From positions 207,615 to 256,144 of the forward strand of contig SWDH01000045.1 in NCBI GenBank assembly GCA_005116945.1: 48,530 nt of DNA. Direction: 5' to 3'. Position numbers and translations under genes: made by a program. This DNA is from Nitrospira sp. (GTDB lineage: Bacteria; Nitrospirota; Nitrospiria; Nitrospirales; Nitrospiraceae). Shown here one piece after another: positions 25,761-33,486 of the stretch (its first letter is position 1; each line of letters opens with the position of its first letter). A model generated the notes under the pieces. That model saw nothing but the letters and a program-made list of their open reading frames with translations, made no database searches and was not told where the DNA came from.

Positions 25761-25958
25761 ATGGGAGTACGATATGGTCCAAGATTTCTCAGTCAACCAT
25801 GTGCGCCGCTAGGGAGCCCGTCACGTTCGCTGCTGCTGGCGCTGTCCGGCACAATGAAGAAATGTGAAAAGGAAGGGATGAGAGCGAGAATCAGCAAATG
25901 GGTTAGAAAGTGGGGATTTTCAGCAACGACGAGGGTCTGGTTGTCCCGGTTGCGGTAG
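25761..25958 (+). CDS. Possible 65-aa basic peptide
   Basis: GGAGGAG lies six to seven bases before ATG 25761, which is the main support. The product is basic with a short hydrophobic patch (SLLLALSG) and ends in a run of Arg/Trp-rich sequence. No recognised family, and composition is not convincing, so this may be a chance frame in the PhoX leader. Confidence 0.25.
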   Translation: MGVRYGPRFLSQPCAPLGSPSRSLLLALSGTMKKCEKEGMRARISKWVRKWGFSATTRVWLSRLR

Positions 25959-26060
25959 CCCCTATCTATTAGAGCTTTAAGGCCTCCATGAACACTGATC
26001 TGTCGGATCATAACGCCAGAAACCCATCAATTCTTACACGTTGTGAAGAAGGAAACAACT

Positions 26061-28070
26061 ATGAAGAACATCGATGATGATAATGGTTGCAACACATCGG
26101 TCAACGAACATTTCCAAGATGTCTTGAACGCGCGCTTATCCCGGCGCGGCTTCTTGACAGGCGGTCTCGTGACTGCGGCGGCCGTCTCGCTCGGCGGCGT
26201 CGAGGCGCTGTTGAAGGCCGTGCCGGCTTCCGCGCAAGAAACCGACGGCGAAGCCAAAGAAACGGATGAGCAGGGTGAGCGCCGACGGCCGGTGCTCGAG
26301 TTCGAAAGTGTGCCCGTATCTTCTGCAGACACGGTCGTGGTGCCAAAAGGTTATACGGCGGAAGTACTCATCGCCTGGGGCGACCCGGTGTCGAACGGTC
26401 CAGCGTTCAAGCAAGATGCGAGCAATACAGCTGATGAGCAAGCGCATCAGTGGGGCATGCACAACGACGGGGTGGTGTATTTCCCAATCCTCAAGTCCCA
26501 GCGGGGACTGATCGTTCAGAACAATGAATACACCGATGACGGCTTGCTATTCGCGGACGGCGTGAACAACTGGACCCTTGAGAAAACCAAGAAATCGTTG
26601 AATGCGCATGGCGTGTCGATCATCGAAGTGACGAAGCGGAGTGGCTTTCCGCGGGATGGGAAGCGAAGACGCGGCAATTGGGATGTCGTACGCCCGTCGC
26701 CGTTTGCCCGTCGTATTACCGGAATGACACAGATCGAGATCGGTGGGCCGGCTGCCGGCGACGCCAGGCTCAGGACAATTGACGATCCCACCGGCACAAG
26801 GGTGCTCGGGACACTGAACAATTGTGCGATGGGTTTTACGCCGTGGGGCACCTATCTGGCATGCGAAGAAAATTTCAATGGGTATTTTCGAAAGAACGGT
26901 CCGCAGACGAATCTGGAAAAACGCTATGGCATCAACGCGACCGGCTTCGGCTATCTCTGGCATACAACCGATACACGATTCCAGGTCGATGCTGAGCCAA
27001 ACGAGCCGAACCGCTTTGGCTGGGTGGTGGAAATCAACCCATTTAGGCCACATTCGACACCGGTGAAGCGCACCGCGCTGGGGCGCCTCAAGCATGAGGG
27101 TGCCTGGGTACAGGAAGCTCGGAACGGCCGTGTCGTGGTCTATATGGGCGACGACGAGCGGAACGAGTATATTTATCGCTACGTGTCCAACATGCCCTGG
27201 CGGGAGGCGCGCCGACAGGGGGTCAACCCGCTCGATGACGGCATCCTCTACGTCGCGAAGTTCCATGCGGACGGTACCGGAGAATGGCTGCCACTCACGC
27301 CGGATAATCCCAAACTCGCCGGTTGGTCGTTGAACGACATCCTCATCAATACGCGCGGCGCTGCGGATGCAGCTGGTGCCACTATGATGGACCGTCCCGA
27401 GTGGATCGATACCTTTCCCAAAGATCTCACCGCCATCGCGACCCTGACCAACAACAACCGCCGTGGCTCGACCCCGCCGTCGGTCAACAATCCCGAGGGG
27501 TCTACCGCAGCCGGCTCCGCCCGTCCGCCGGTGGATGCGGCGAATCCGCGCGCCATCAACAACTACGGACACATCATCCGTTGGTTCTATCGTCAAGATT
27601 GGACGGAATCGACGTTCGGGTGGGACATCTTCGCGCTGTGTGGTGATCCGGAGAACCCTGTTCATGGCTCTACAATTTTCGGCGACAAGTATGGATCGCC
27701 AGACGGTATCTATGTGGATCCCAGTGGCTTGATCTGGATTCAGACCGACGTGTCGACGTCGACGATTAACTCCGGCAACTACACCGGATTCGGTAACAAC
27801 GTGATGCTCGCCGCCCATCCGGAAACGAGGGAAACCAGACGATTCCTCGTGGGGCCGAATCAGTGTGAAATCACGGGCGTATTCATGACTCCTGATAGGC
27901 GTACTATGTTCGTCGGAATCCAGCATCCGGGTGAGCGTCCGGATGATCTGCCAGGCGATCCGGCGAATCCCAAGCAGTTCAGCTCCTGGCCCGATGGGGA
28001 ATCCGGTGGGCGGCCCCGCTCTGCTTGCCTCGTGATCACGAAGGACGATGGCGGGAAGATTGGTAGTTAA
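26061..28070 (+). CDS. PhoX-family (DUF839) phosphatase, Tat-exported
   Basis: 669 residues from ATG 26061 (AAGAAGGA upstream; GTG 26043 is an alternative). Residues about 26-60 are a twin-arginine signal (LSRRGFLTGGLVTAAAVS), so it is exported folded. The body matches PhoX alkaline phosphatases: NNCAMGFTPWGTYLACEENFNGYF carries the Cys and Glu that hold the Fe/Ca cluster, followed by FGWVVEINPF, VVYMGDDERNEYIYRYV and NYGHIIRWFY. PhoX releases phosphate from many phosphomonoesters and is a typical Pho-regulon member. Its position beside phoU and ppk1 fits phosphate scavenging. A 528-residue frame on the opposite strand is a composition shadow. Confidence 0.85.
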   Translation: MKNIDDDNGCNTSVNEHFQDVLNARLSRRGFLTGGLVTAAAVSLGGVEALLKAVPASAQETDGEAKETDEQGERRRPVLEFESVPVSSADTVVVPKGYTAEVLIAWGDPVSNGPAFKQDASNTADEQAHQWGMHNDGVVYFPILKSQRGLIVQNNEYTDDGLLFADGVNNWTLEKTKKSLNAHGVSIIEVTKRSGFPRDGKRRRGNWDVVRPSPFARRITGMTQIEIGGPAAGDARLRTIDDPTGTRVLGTLNNCAMGFTPWGTYLACEENFNGYFRKNGPQTNLEKRYGINATGFGYLWHTTDTRFQVDAEPNEPNRFGWVVEINPFRPHSTPVKRTALGRLKHEGAWVQEARNGRVVVYMGDDERNEYIYRYVSNMPWREARRQGVNPLDDGILYVAKFHADGTGEWLPLTPDNPKLAGWSLNDILINTRGAADAAGATMMDRPEWIDTFPKDLTAIATLTNNNRRGSTPPSVNNPEGSTAAGSARPPVDAANPRAINNYGHIIRWFYRQDWTESTFGWDIFALCGDPENPVHGSTIFGDKYGSPDGIYVDPSGLIWIQTDVSTSTINSGNYTGFGNNVMLAAHPETRETRRFLVGPNQCEITGVFMTPDRRTMFVGIQHPGERPDDLPGDPANPKQFSSWPDGESGGRPRSACLVITKDDGGKIGS

Positions 28071-28131
28071 GCATGAAAGGTAGCGTACACACCTCGATAT
28101 GAGGCGCGCACGCCTGGGATAGATCAAGATC

Positions 28132-28473
28132 ATGCGCAGCTATACCACTCATCCCCTGGTGGCATGTTTCCCAGATCCGGCGCTTGCACTTCGCCGTGAA
28201 ATGCTGGTGACGGGGCTTTTCAAATATGTGGCGGAGATTCAAGAGATCGAGGAGGGCTACGCCTTCAAGTTCCGCCGCTCGGAACTGCTCATTCGGCGTA
28301 TTGCCGATTACATCGTGTTCGAGGGCCAACACTCTCCGCAACTGATGTTCGTGCTTGTTTCGGAGCCGAACGACGGTGCTGTATGGTTACAGGTCCGAGG
28401 GTCGGAAAGCGAGAAGGAACACATCCGAACCGCCTATATGCCTCACCAAATGCGTGCAAGTTCTCCAGCGTAA
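28132..28473 (+). CDS. Hypothetical protein, 113 aa
   Basis: Small soluble alpha/beta-looking protein (FKYVAEIQEIEEGYAFKFRRS, LMFVLVSEPNDGAVWLQVRG). It has no signal or membrane segment and is not recognised. It follows the PhoX gene by about 60 bp on the same strand and could share its transcript. Coding appearance is good: natural composition and no shadowed alternative. Confidence 0.6.
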   Translation: MRSYTTHPLVACFPDPALALRREMLVTGLFKYVAEIQEIEEGYAFKFRRSELLIRRIADYIVFEGQHSPQLMFVLVSEPNDGAVWLQVRGSESEKEHIRTAYMPHQMRASSPA

Positions 28474-28529
28474 TGCGCGTAAACTGACCTCTCACCAGGC
28501 TGACAGCAGAATCAATAGCTCTTGCCCTG

Positions 28530-28751
28530 TCAGTGCTCAGCCATCGCGGGGCGGTGTTTCTCCCACCGATCGCTTCTGTAGATGGGGGTTCGGGCTCGCC
28601 TTGGTTTTGGATTGAAGCGTCGTTGACGATTGAGAACGATCACGTGATCGCTGACATCCCCGCAGTGAATGCATCGCAGAGCGGGGATTCTGCTTCCTCC
28701 TTCGAAGATAATCTCGGAAACTCTCAGGCCGGCACAGCGAGTGCATTGCAT
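28530..28751 (-). CDS. Small zinc-ribbon protein
   Basis: 73 residues. ATG 28751 has AAGGAGAG a few bases upstream. Two CxxC pairs (MQCTRC at 3-6 and LRCIHC at 27-30) make a zinc ribbon of about 35 residues, followed by a basic tail (RQRRFNPKPRRAR). Such proteins bind nucleic acid or act as protein adaptors. It is read towards the PhoX side and is not clearly part of an operon. Confidence 0.65.
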   Translation of the reverse strand: MQCTRCAGLRVSEIIFEGGSRIPALRCIHCGDVSDHVIVLNRQRRFNPKPRRARTPIYRSDRWEKHRPAMAEH

Positions 28752-28792
28752 ACTCTCTCCTTGTGACACGGTAGTAGGTTGTGGAGACTCGT

Positions 28793-29719
28793 TCAGGTGG
28801 TCGTCTGTGACTGAATCGGGAATCTTCCTCGAAGAATCGCTCCGGACCAGCTCACGAGCCTGACCAGCTCACGGATCTGGAACGTCACTTCGCAAATCGG
28901 CCCGAACTGAAAGTCCGCAAGAAGCTGGTGAAGCCGGTCGGCCGTCTTATCGAGATTCACATAGTGACGAAACTCGGAAAGCCGCGTGTCACGAATGCGC
29001 GGCTGTGCTGCGTCGATTTCCCACGACCGCATATAGGCGACGATCGGTTTGTCGAACGCTTCGATGCGCGAAAGGAGAGATTTCAACACCGGGTAGTTGA
29101 GCGCACGAAGGTCCCCGCCGCCTCCGATGGCGATACGAAACCCCCCGACATTCAAGGTGGAGGGTGGGATTTCCAAGAGACTGTGTTCGTTCCAGGAAAG
29201 CTGGTGGATCCATCGGTTTGCGCCAGGAATCCCCGCCAAATCATGGACGATAGGAAGCACGCTGCTGTCATAGAGAAACCCCTCTTCGGCGACGATCGGC
29301 AAGGCCCACGGCGTGTGGGCGGTAATGCTCAGGCTCGGTGCACGGAATCCGACAACATGGTGTCCCGTGATATCCTCCAAGAGAGACTTGGCTCGACGAA
29401 TGTCCTCTCGAAAACTCTGTGGGGTGTGCGCGGCGACCAATTCATGTCCATAGCCGAGACAGGCTATTTCGTGGCCTGCCACCGAGACCGCGCGAATGAC
29501 CGACGGATGTTGCTCAGCCAGCCATCCGAGCGTAAAAAACGTGGCCTTCGTTGAGTGGCAGCCCAGTACCTCGAGGATTCGCTCGACGTGTGTGTGTATC
29601 CGACTCTCGAATGATGACCAATGGCGCCGCCGCATAGGAGAGTCGAATCTCGACGCGTGAAAATGTTCCTCGAGATCGAAGGTCAAAATATGGCGTGGTT
29701 GGTTGCGGGTATCTTGCAT
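28793..29719 (-). CDS. Polysaccharide deacetylase (NodB fold), exopolysaccharide-locus type
   Basis: 308 residues. ATG 29719 has GAGGAG seven bases upstream. The NodB fold is clear: ILTFDLEEHFHA carries the catalytic Asp, ATFFTLGWLAEQHP, HEIACLGYGHELV the metal-binding His pair, and GFRAPSLSI. The sequence is closest in style to deacetylases of exosortase/exopolysaccharide loci, which remove N-acetyl groups from extracellular polysaccharide. No other exopolysaccharide gene lies nearby, and there is no signal peptide. A 14-bp hairpin stands just upstream. Confidence 0.8.
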   Translation of the reverse strand: MQDTRNQPRHILTFDLEEHFHASRFDSPMRRRHWSSFESRIHTHVERILEVLGCHSTKATFFTLGWLAEQHPSVIRAVSVAGHEIACLGYGHELVAAHTPQSFREDIRRAKSLLEDITGHHVVGFRAPSLSITAHTPWALPIVAEEGFLYDSSVLPIVHDLAGIPGANRWIHQLSWNEHSLLEIPPSTLNVGGFRIAIGGGGDLRALNYPVLKSLLSRIEAFDKPIVAYMRSWEIDAAQPRIRDTRLSEFRHYVNLDKTADRLHQLLADFQFGPICEVTFQIRELVRLVSWSGAILRGRFPIQSQTTT

Positions 29720-29752
29720 GGTGCTCTCCTCAAAGAAGTCGCAGCCCGGGGC

Positions 29753-29787
29753 TTATCCCTTCTCGGGGCGAGAGAAGGGATAAGCGC
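29753..29787. terminator. 14-bp perfect hairpin upstream of the deacetylase
   Basis: GCTTATCCCTTCTC and its exact complement flank a 7-base loop. It lies between the DksA-like stop and the deacetylase start, both on the minus strand. It has no T-run, so it may stop readthrough imperfectly or shape the deacetylase leader. Confidence 0.6.
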
Positions 29788-29864
29788 GGGGAGTCAAGTG
29801 TGCGAGGGAGGGCGCAGCTGGACTCCGATGTGCGGGCATGACGGTGAAGGTGTTCGGCATAGAG

Positions 29865-30287
29865 TTAACTTCCGTCGGATTGTTGTTCAATGGTGGTGAG
29901 ACAAGGGACGCAGTACAGCGAGTCGGGTTGCACTCGGAGTCTGGCAGGTGGAATCTGATGATTGCAGCGGGAACAGATTCCGTAAGAACGTGTATGCAGA
30001 GATGTGAGTGCTTGCTCAATCCGGCGGAGCTTCTCGATGGTGAGCAGCTTGACGGACAAGGCAATGTCGCTCTCATACTCAGCCGCGGCTTGGTCGATCG
30101 GGTCAGGGAAGAGTTCGGGTTCTGAGGTGATGAGATGTGACATCCTGGTCTCGCATGCGAGCCTCGCACGGAGTCTCGTGAGTTCGTTCTCAAGATCTGC
30201 ATAATTCATATGCTTCTGCCGGTGGATGTTCGAGTATTTCAACGGGGCCACTCTCGGGACATGGTTTGATGAGCTGGTATTCCGCAT
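29865..30287 (-). CDS. DksA/TraR-type zinc-finger protein
   Basis: 140 residues from ATG 30287, chosen because GGGAGG lies eight bases upstream. A coiled region (MNYADLENELTRLRARLA) and helices are followed by YGICSRCNHQIPPARLRVQP then YCVPCLTTIE, the C4 zinc finger of the DksA/TraR family. These proteins enter the secondary channel of RNA polymerase and alter initiation, often with ppGpp. The acidic coiled-coil tip typical of true DksA is not obvious, so this is a family member rather than DksA itself. The first 15 residues come from a leader that is duplicated at 30637-30777. Confidence 0.8.
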   Translation of the reverse strand: MRNTSSSNHVPRVAPLKYSNIHRQKHMNYADLENELTRLRARLACETRMSHLITSEPELFPDPIDQAAAEYESDIALSVKLLTIEKLRRIEQALTSLHTRSYGICSRCNHQIPPARLRVQPDSLYCVPCLTTIEQQSDGS

Positions 30288-30365
30288 CGGCGTCACCTCC
30301 CTGTGAACAGACTTCTACTCCGTTCGAGTCACCGGACAATTAATGACAGGTTAATTTTGTGTGAC
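30222..30365. repeat. Leader duplication, copy A (before the DksA-like gene)
   Basis: On the minus strand this holds a promoter-like stretch, the ribosome site GGGAGG, the start codon and the first codons of the DksA-like gene. Copy B at 30637-30777 matches over roughly 110 bp, including ACACAAAATT, CCGGTG, a GGAGG-type site and ATGCGGAA. Confidence 0.75.
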
Positions 30366-30458
30366 GCCATGGTTTCCTGTGCGAGCCTTGTTCGGATTCT
30401 CGTGAGGTCATTCTGAAGACTTGCGTCATTCGCGCTCTTCTTGCCGGTTGTCGTCAGC

Positions 30459-30560
30459 TTAATGGTCGCCATCAAAGCTGTGGCGAACTATCATCCAGAT
30501 GATTCCCACCACCCCAGTAAGCAGCCCTACAATCCCTATCTCAGTAATTGCCTGTGCCAT
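30459..30560 (-). CDS. 33-aa single-pass membrane peptide
   Basis: AAAGGAG lies a few bases before ATG 30560. The product starts MAQAITEIGIVGLLTG, continues as one hydrophobic helix and ends in a short polar tail RHSFDGDH. It lies downstream of leader copy B and upstream of the DksA-like gene. Too short for family assignment; the clean layout and ribosome site suggest a real small membrane protein. Confidence 0.55.
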   Translation of the reverse strand: MAQAITEIGIVGLLTGVVGIIWMIVRHSFDGDH

Positions 30561-30976
30561 GCCCGCGTCTCCTTTCATTACTCGATCGGTCATGGCTCAG
30601 CGCTATCCAGCAAGCCGCATGTCTTGCATGTGGAAGTTCGGATGTTTCGATGGAACAATTCTCGGGACATGGTTTCGATGAGCTGGCGTTCCGCATCGAT
30701 ATCGCCTCCTCGTAGAGATTCTTCTATCCCTTTCAAGGCACCGGACGGTCAACGGCAGATCAATTTTGTGTAACGTGTGGTTCGTGCGTGCTGGAAGTGG
30801 AGCAAAGAGTTAACACACTCGTAATATTTCCTTGTGACAGGTGTCATGATGCAACGCCGCACACTGTGGCGTAACTGCGACCGGCTTGTCACGGCGTCAT
30901 ATCGACGGAAGGAGAGTCACGAGGTAGGCAGGAAGTTGGGAACGAGGAGGTGTCGTTGAACAGATAGCCGGCGTCG
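30561..30976. other. Intergenic region holding leader copy B
   Basis: No full-length gene. It contains duplicated leader B (30637-30777). The rest (30780-30976) is promoter-like and includes GTGACA..TGTCAT near 30835. Confidence 0.5.
30637..30777. repeat. Leader duplication, copy B
   Basis: Same order of elements as copy A. Its start codon opens a frame of about 50 codons (MRNASSSKPC..) that runs across the start of the 33-aa peptide and ends soon after, so it may act as a leader peptide. Confidence 0.7.
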
Positions 30977-31687
30977 CTACTTCTTTGGGGCTTGCTCGGA
31001 TAGTTTGTATCCGAGGGATTTGACCGAGATTATCGCTTCGTCGAGTAGCGGGATCTTCAGCTTCAGCCGGCGAACATGCACGTCGACGGTTCTGGTGGTG
31101 CCGTAATAATCATAGCCCCATACCGAATTCAAGAGGACATCGCGGGTCAACACCCGGCCTGGGTGTCGCAGGAGTTGTTCGAGTAATCCAAATTCCTTTG
31201 CGGTCAAAGGGATTTCTTTCCCATCTACCAGCGCTTCGTGTCTTGAGAGATCCACCACCAGCGGACCGTATGTGTAGGACGTGTGCTTTGGGTCTTCCAC
31301 TCTCTCCAATCGTCGGAACAAGGCCTTCACCCGCGTGACCAACACTTTGGGGCTAAACGGCTTGGTGACGTAGTCGTCAGCCCCCAGTTCGAGACCGATG
31401 ATGGTGTCGGACTCTTCGGCTTTGGCTGTCAACATCAGAATTGGCAGCAAGGCGGTGTCCGGCGCACTTCGAATCTTCTTGCAGATCTCTAATCCGTCCA
31501 TCTCGGGGAGCATGAGATCCAGAATGAGCATATCGGGACGGTCGGTTTTGATCATTTTGAGACTTTCGGCGCCTGTCGTGGCAATTACCGTTCGAAACCC
31601 ATCTTTTTCGAGATAGAGTTTCACCAACTGAGCAATGTCTGCCTCGTCTTCGACGATCAGTATCTTCTTGTGTGAGAGAGTGGCCAT
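30977..31687 (-). CDS. PhoB-type response regulator (canonical receiver)
   Basis: 236 residues. The receiver is complete: acidic pair in ILIVEDEAD (13-15), phospho-acceptor Asp 57 (LILDLMLPEMDG), switch Thr 87 (MLTAKAE) and Lys 109 (TKPFSP). The winged helix is standard (IPLTAKEFGLLEQLLRHPGRVLTRDVLLNSVWG, TVDVHVRRLKLK, SVKSLGYKL). PhoB or a close relative is the best match and the gene lies in the phosphate neighbourhood, but no PhoR-type kinase is adjacent. A GTAAC core (complement of 31769-31773) stands upstream of the start, alone rather than as a full array. Confidence 0.85.
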   Translation of the reverse strand: MATLSHKKILIVEDEADIAQLVKLYLEKDGFRTVIATTGAESLKMIKTDRPDMLILDLMLPEMDGLEICKKIRSAPDTALLPILMLTAKAEESDTIIGLELGADDYVTKPFSPKVLVTRVKALFRRLERVEDPKHTSYTYGPLVVDLSRHEALVDGKEIPLTAKEFGLLEQLLRHPGRVLTRDVLLNSVWGYDYYGTTRTVDVHVRRLKLKIPLLDEAIISVKSLGYKLSEQAPKK

Positions 31688-31833
31688 ATGGTTATCGGCG
31701 GAGCCGTTCGAGGCTATCGTGAGAAGCTCTTGGGTCTGTGTAATTCGAAGAGAGGATAGACCTTCAATGTTACAGATGCATTAAGAAATATCAGATCGAC
31801 ATACATCCCGGGAGGAAAGGTTGAAAAGGACGG

Positions 31834-31862
31834 TTGACAAACCATAACACTTCTAGTAGTCT
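31834..31862 (+). promoter_or_regulatory. Probable arsR promoter
   Basis: A consensus -35 TTGACA (31834-31839) is followed after 17 bases by TAGTCT (31857-31862), a weak -10. It ends seven bases before the arsR start, so the transcript would have a very short leader and a bound ArsR would block it. Confidence 0.5.
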
Positions 31863-31868
31863 GGACAT

Positions 31869-32240
31869 ATGGACATTAAGGAAGCGCTTGCCGCGTTCGA
31901 TACACTTTCGCAGGAGACCCGCCTGCGCGTATTTCGTCTGCTGGTTGAATATGGCCAGGCAGGTGCGCCGGCTGGCACGCTGAGCGAGTCCTTGCATATT
32001 CCTCATAATACGCTGTCGTTTCATCTGTCGCACATGAGCCATGCGGGCCTCGTCGTATCGCGACGGGAGGGCCGGTCAATCATCTACCGTGCCAATTTCG
32101 AGTTTTTTTCAGGGCTGATCCGCTACATGGTCGAGGACTGTTGCCGCGCCGAATTTGCCAGCATCCGCAATGATCACAAGCGGAAATGCTCGATCATTGA
32201 ACTATCACACTGTTGCGAACCGAAGGAGGAACTATCATGA
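31869..32240 (+). CDS. arsR: ArsR-family arsenic-responsive repressor
   Basis: 123 residues. The winged helix is standard for ArsR/SmtB: FDTLSQETRLRVFRLLVEYG, recognition helix HNTLSFHLSHMSHAGLV and wing REGRSIIYRAN. The metalloid site is of the C-terminal vicinal type: Cys 91-92 (EDCCRAEF) with Cys 107 and Cys 115-116. It would release DNA on binding trivalent arsenic or methylarsenite. It is first in a tight operon; its stop overlaps the arsI start (ATGA). Confidence 0.9.
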   Translation: MDIKEALAAFDTLSQETRLRVFRLLVEYGQAGAPAGTLSESLHIPHNTLSFHLSHMSHAGLVVSRREGRSIIYRANFEFFSGLIRYMVEDCCRAEFASIRNDHKRKCSIIELSHCCEPKEELS

Positions 32241-32710
32241 AACGTTTTCATATCCATGTCGGGGTAGAGCAACTCGATGAATCCATCCGCTTTTACAGTG
32301 CCCTGTTCGGTGCAAAGCCGGTAAAAACGAAAACTGACTACGCCAAATGGTTGCTGGAAGACCCCCGTGTGAATTTCGCGATATCCACTCGTGCAAAGAA
32401 AAATGGCATCGATCATCTGGGCATCCAAGTCGAGGAAGAGAGCGAATTGGCAGAGTTGCGCGAACGACTCAAGGCCGGGGATATGGCCGTGGTGGAGGAA
32501 GGCGAAACGGTCTGTTGTTATGCCCGGTCGGACAAATCCTGGGTCCAAGACCCCGCCGGCATTCCGTGGGAAGCGTACCGGACGATGGAGGATGCACAGT
32601 TATTTTCCGGCCATTCTGATCAAGCCGAACATGCCTGTTGTGCGCCGGAGACGATGGGAAAACCTGATTGCTGTGCACCGTCTGAAAAAACCGCGGGGTG
32701 TTGTGACTGA
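32237..32710 (+). CDS. arsI: ArsI-like C-As lyase (VOC family)
   Basis: 157 residues from ATG 32237 (GGAGGA upstream, overlap with arsR stop). The VOC fold has HIHVGVEQLDESIRFY at the start, candidate metal ligands His 5/7, His 60 and Glu 112, and the diagnostic vicinal pair Cys 93-94 in TVCCYARSDKSWVQDPAG. That pair marks the dioxygenase that cleaves the C-As bond of trivalent methylarsenicals. The tail has three CC pairs (HACCAPE, DCCAP, GCCD), probably metalloid scavenging. CadI-type cadmium proteins are a close alternative; the ars context favours ArsI. Confidence 0.85.
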   Translation: MKRFHIHVGVEQLDESIRFYSALFGAKPVKTKTDYAKWLLEDPRVNFAISTRAKKNGIDHLGIQVEEESELAELRERLKAGDMAVVEEGETVCCYARSDKSWVQDPAGIPWEAYRTMEDAQLFSGHSDQAEHACCAPETMGKPDCCAPSEKTAGCCD

Positions 32711-33132
32711 TGAAGTCCGATGTGCTCAACGTGCTGGTGCTGTGCACGGGTAATTCCTGCCGCTCTGTTATGGCTGAAGCGCTGATCAATGATCTCGGCC
32801 GTGGCTGCTATCAGGCCTGGAGCGCCGGAAGTGTTCCAGCTGGCTATGTCCACCCGAAATCGATCGAGACGTTGCAGCGGCATGGCATCGATCCCGGACA
32901 GCCGCGCAGCAAGTCATGGAATGAGTGTGCCGAACAATCGTTCGATTTGGTGATTACGGTCTGCGATCAGGCTGCCGATGAAAGCTGCCCACGATTTGCC
33001 GGTAGCCCCAGGAAGCTGCATTGGAGCACGTCTGATCCAGCTAAAGTCACTGGATCAGAGGCCGAGATGGACGCCGCGTTTGACCAGGCATTTTTCATGC
33101 TCAAAAGCCGTGTCGAAGAATTGATGGCATGA
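32710..33132 (+). CDS. arsC: Arsenate reductase, thioredoxin-coupled type
   Basis: 140 residues. P-loop LCTGNSCRS with nucleophile Cys 12, plus Cys 85 and Cys 93 in ITVCDQAADESCP, the relay pair of low-molecular-weight-phosphatase-type ArsC. It reduces arsenate to arsenite using thioredoxin. The start overlaps the arsI stop by one base (TGATG). No arsB, acr3, arsJ or arsP is encoded before the following transporter gene, so how the resulting arsenite leaves the cell is open. Confidence 0.9.
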   Translation: MKSDVLNVLVLCTGNSCRSVMAEALINDLGRGCYQAWSAGSVPAGYVHPKSIETLQRHGIDPGQPRSKSWNECAEQSFDLVITVCDQAADESCPRFAGSPRKLHWSTSDPAKVTGSEAEMDAAFDQAFFMLKSRVEELMA

Positions 33133-33230
33133 CCGTCTGCTTCCTGCCAGGAGGAGATGCACTGTCCGCATCACTCTCTCTTTGTGTCTTGCCGGGTGGC
33201 GAGGCCTCTTCGTTCCTTTCCAGCACCTAA

Positions 33231-33248
33231 CAGTTTGTTGACAAACTC
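33231..33248. repeat. Solo end of the MITE-like element
   Basis: CAGTTTGTTGACAAACTC matches the terminal repeat CAGGCTGTTGACAAAGTC of the element 60 bp to the right and is itself a near palindrome. Confidence 0.4.
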
Positions 33249-33305
33249 TATGACGACATCAAAACGAAGCCACGACTGAGGTCACAGATGCGACCTGAAT
33301 GCCAC

Positions 33306-33431
33306 GCAGGCTGTTCAGAAAGGCCGTCCAGCAAGGCCGCAGTGAGTGAAGAGGCGATGCGTACTCTCTGCCGTACGTTGAGCCTCTGAGCGATGCGAGA
33401 ACGCCGCGGGCGGACTTTGTCAACAGCCTGC
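33306..33431. mobile_element. MITE-like element, second full copy
   Basis: About 126 bp with ends GCAGGCTGTTcAgAAAG and the complementary AGCCTGC side. The interior follows copy one (10205-10329) block by block: GTCCAGC, AGGCCGCAG, GAGTGAAG, GCGTAC..GTACG, GATGCGAGAACG, GCGGACTTT. Changes in the inner stem keep the CGTAC/GTACG pairing. It fills most of the gap after arsC; 33133-33486 holds no gene. Confidence 0.75.
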
Positions 33432-33486
33432 TGAGTAGCTTCCACCTAACGCTTCCTGTATAGTCGCAACATTCGAACCTACCCGA

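Noticed and set aside
26547..28133. 528-residue open frame antisense to the PhoX gene
   Set aside because: It lies wholly opposite a well-supported PhoX gene, is rich in Arg/His/Ile typical of GC-rich shadows and has no motif or ribosome site.
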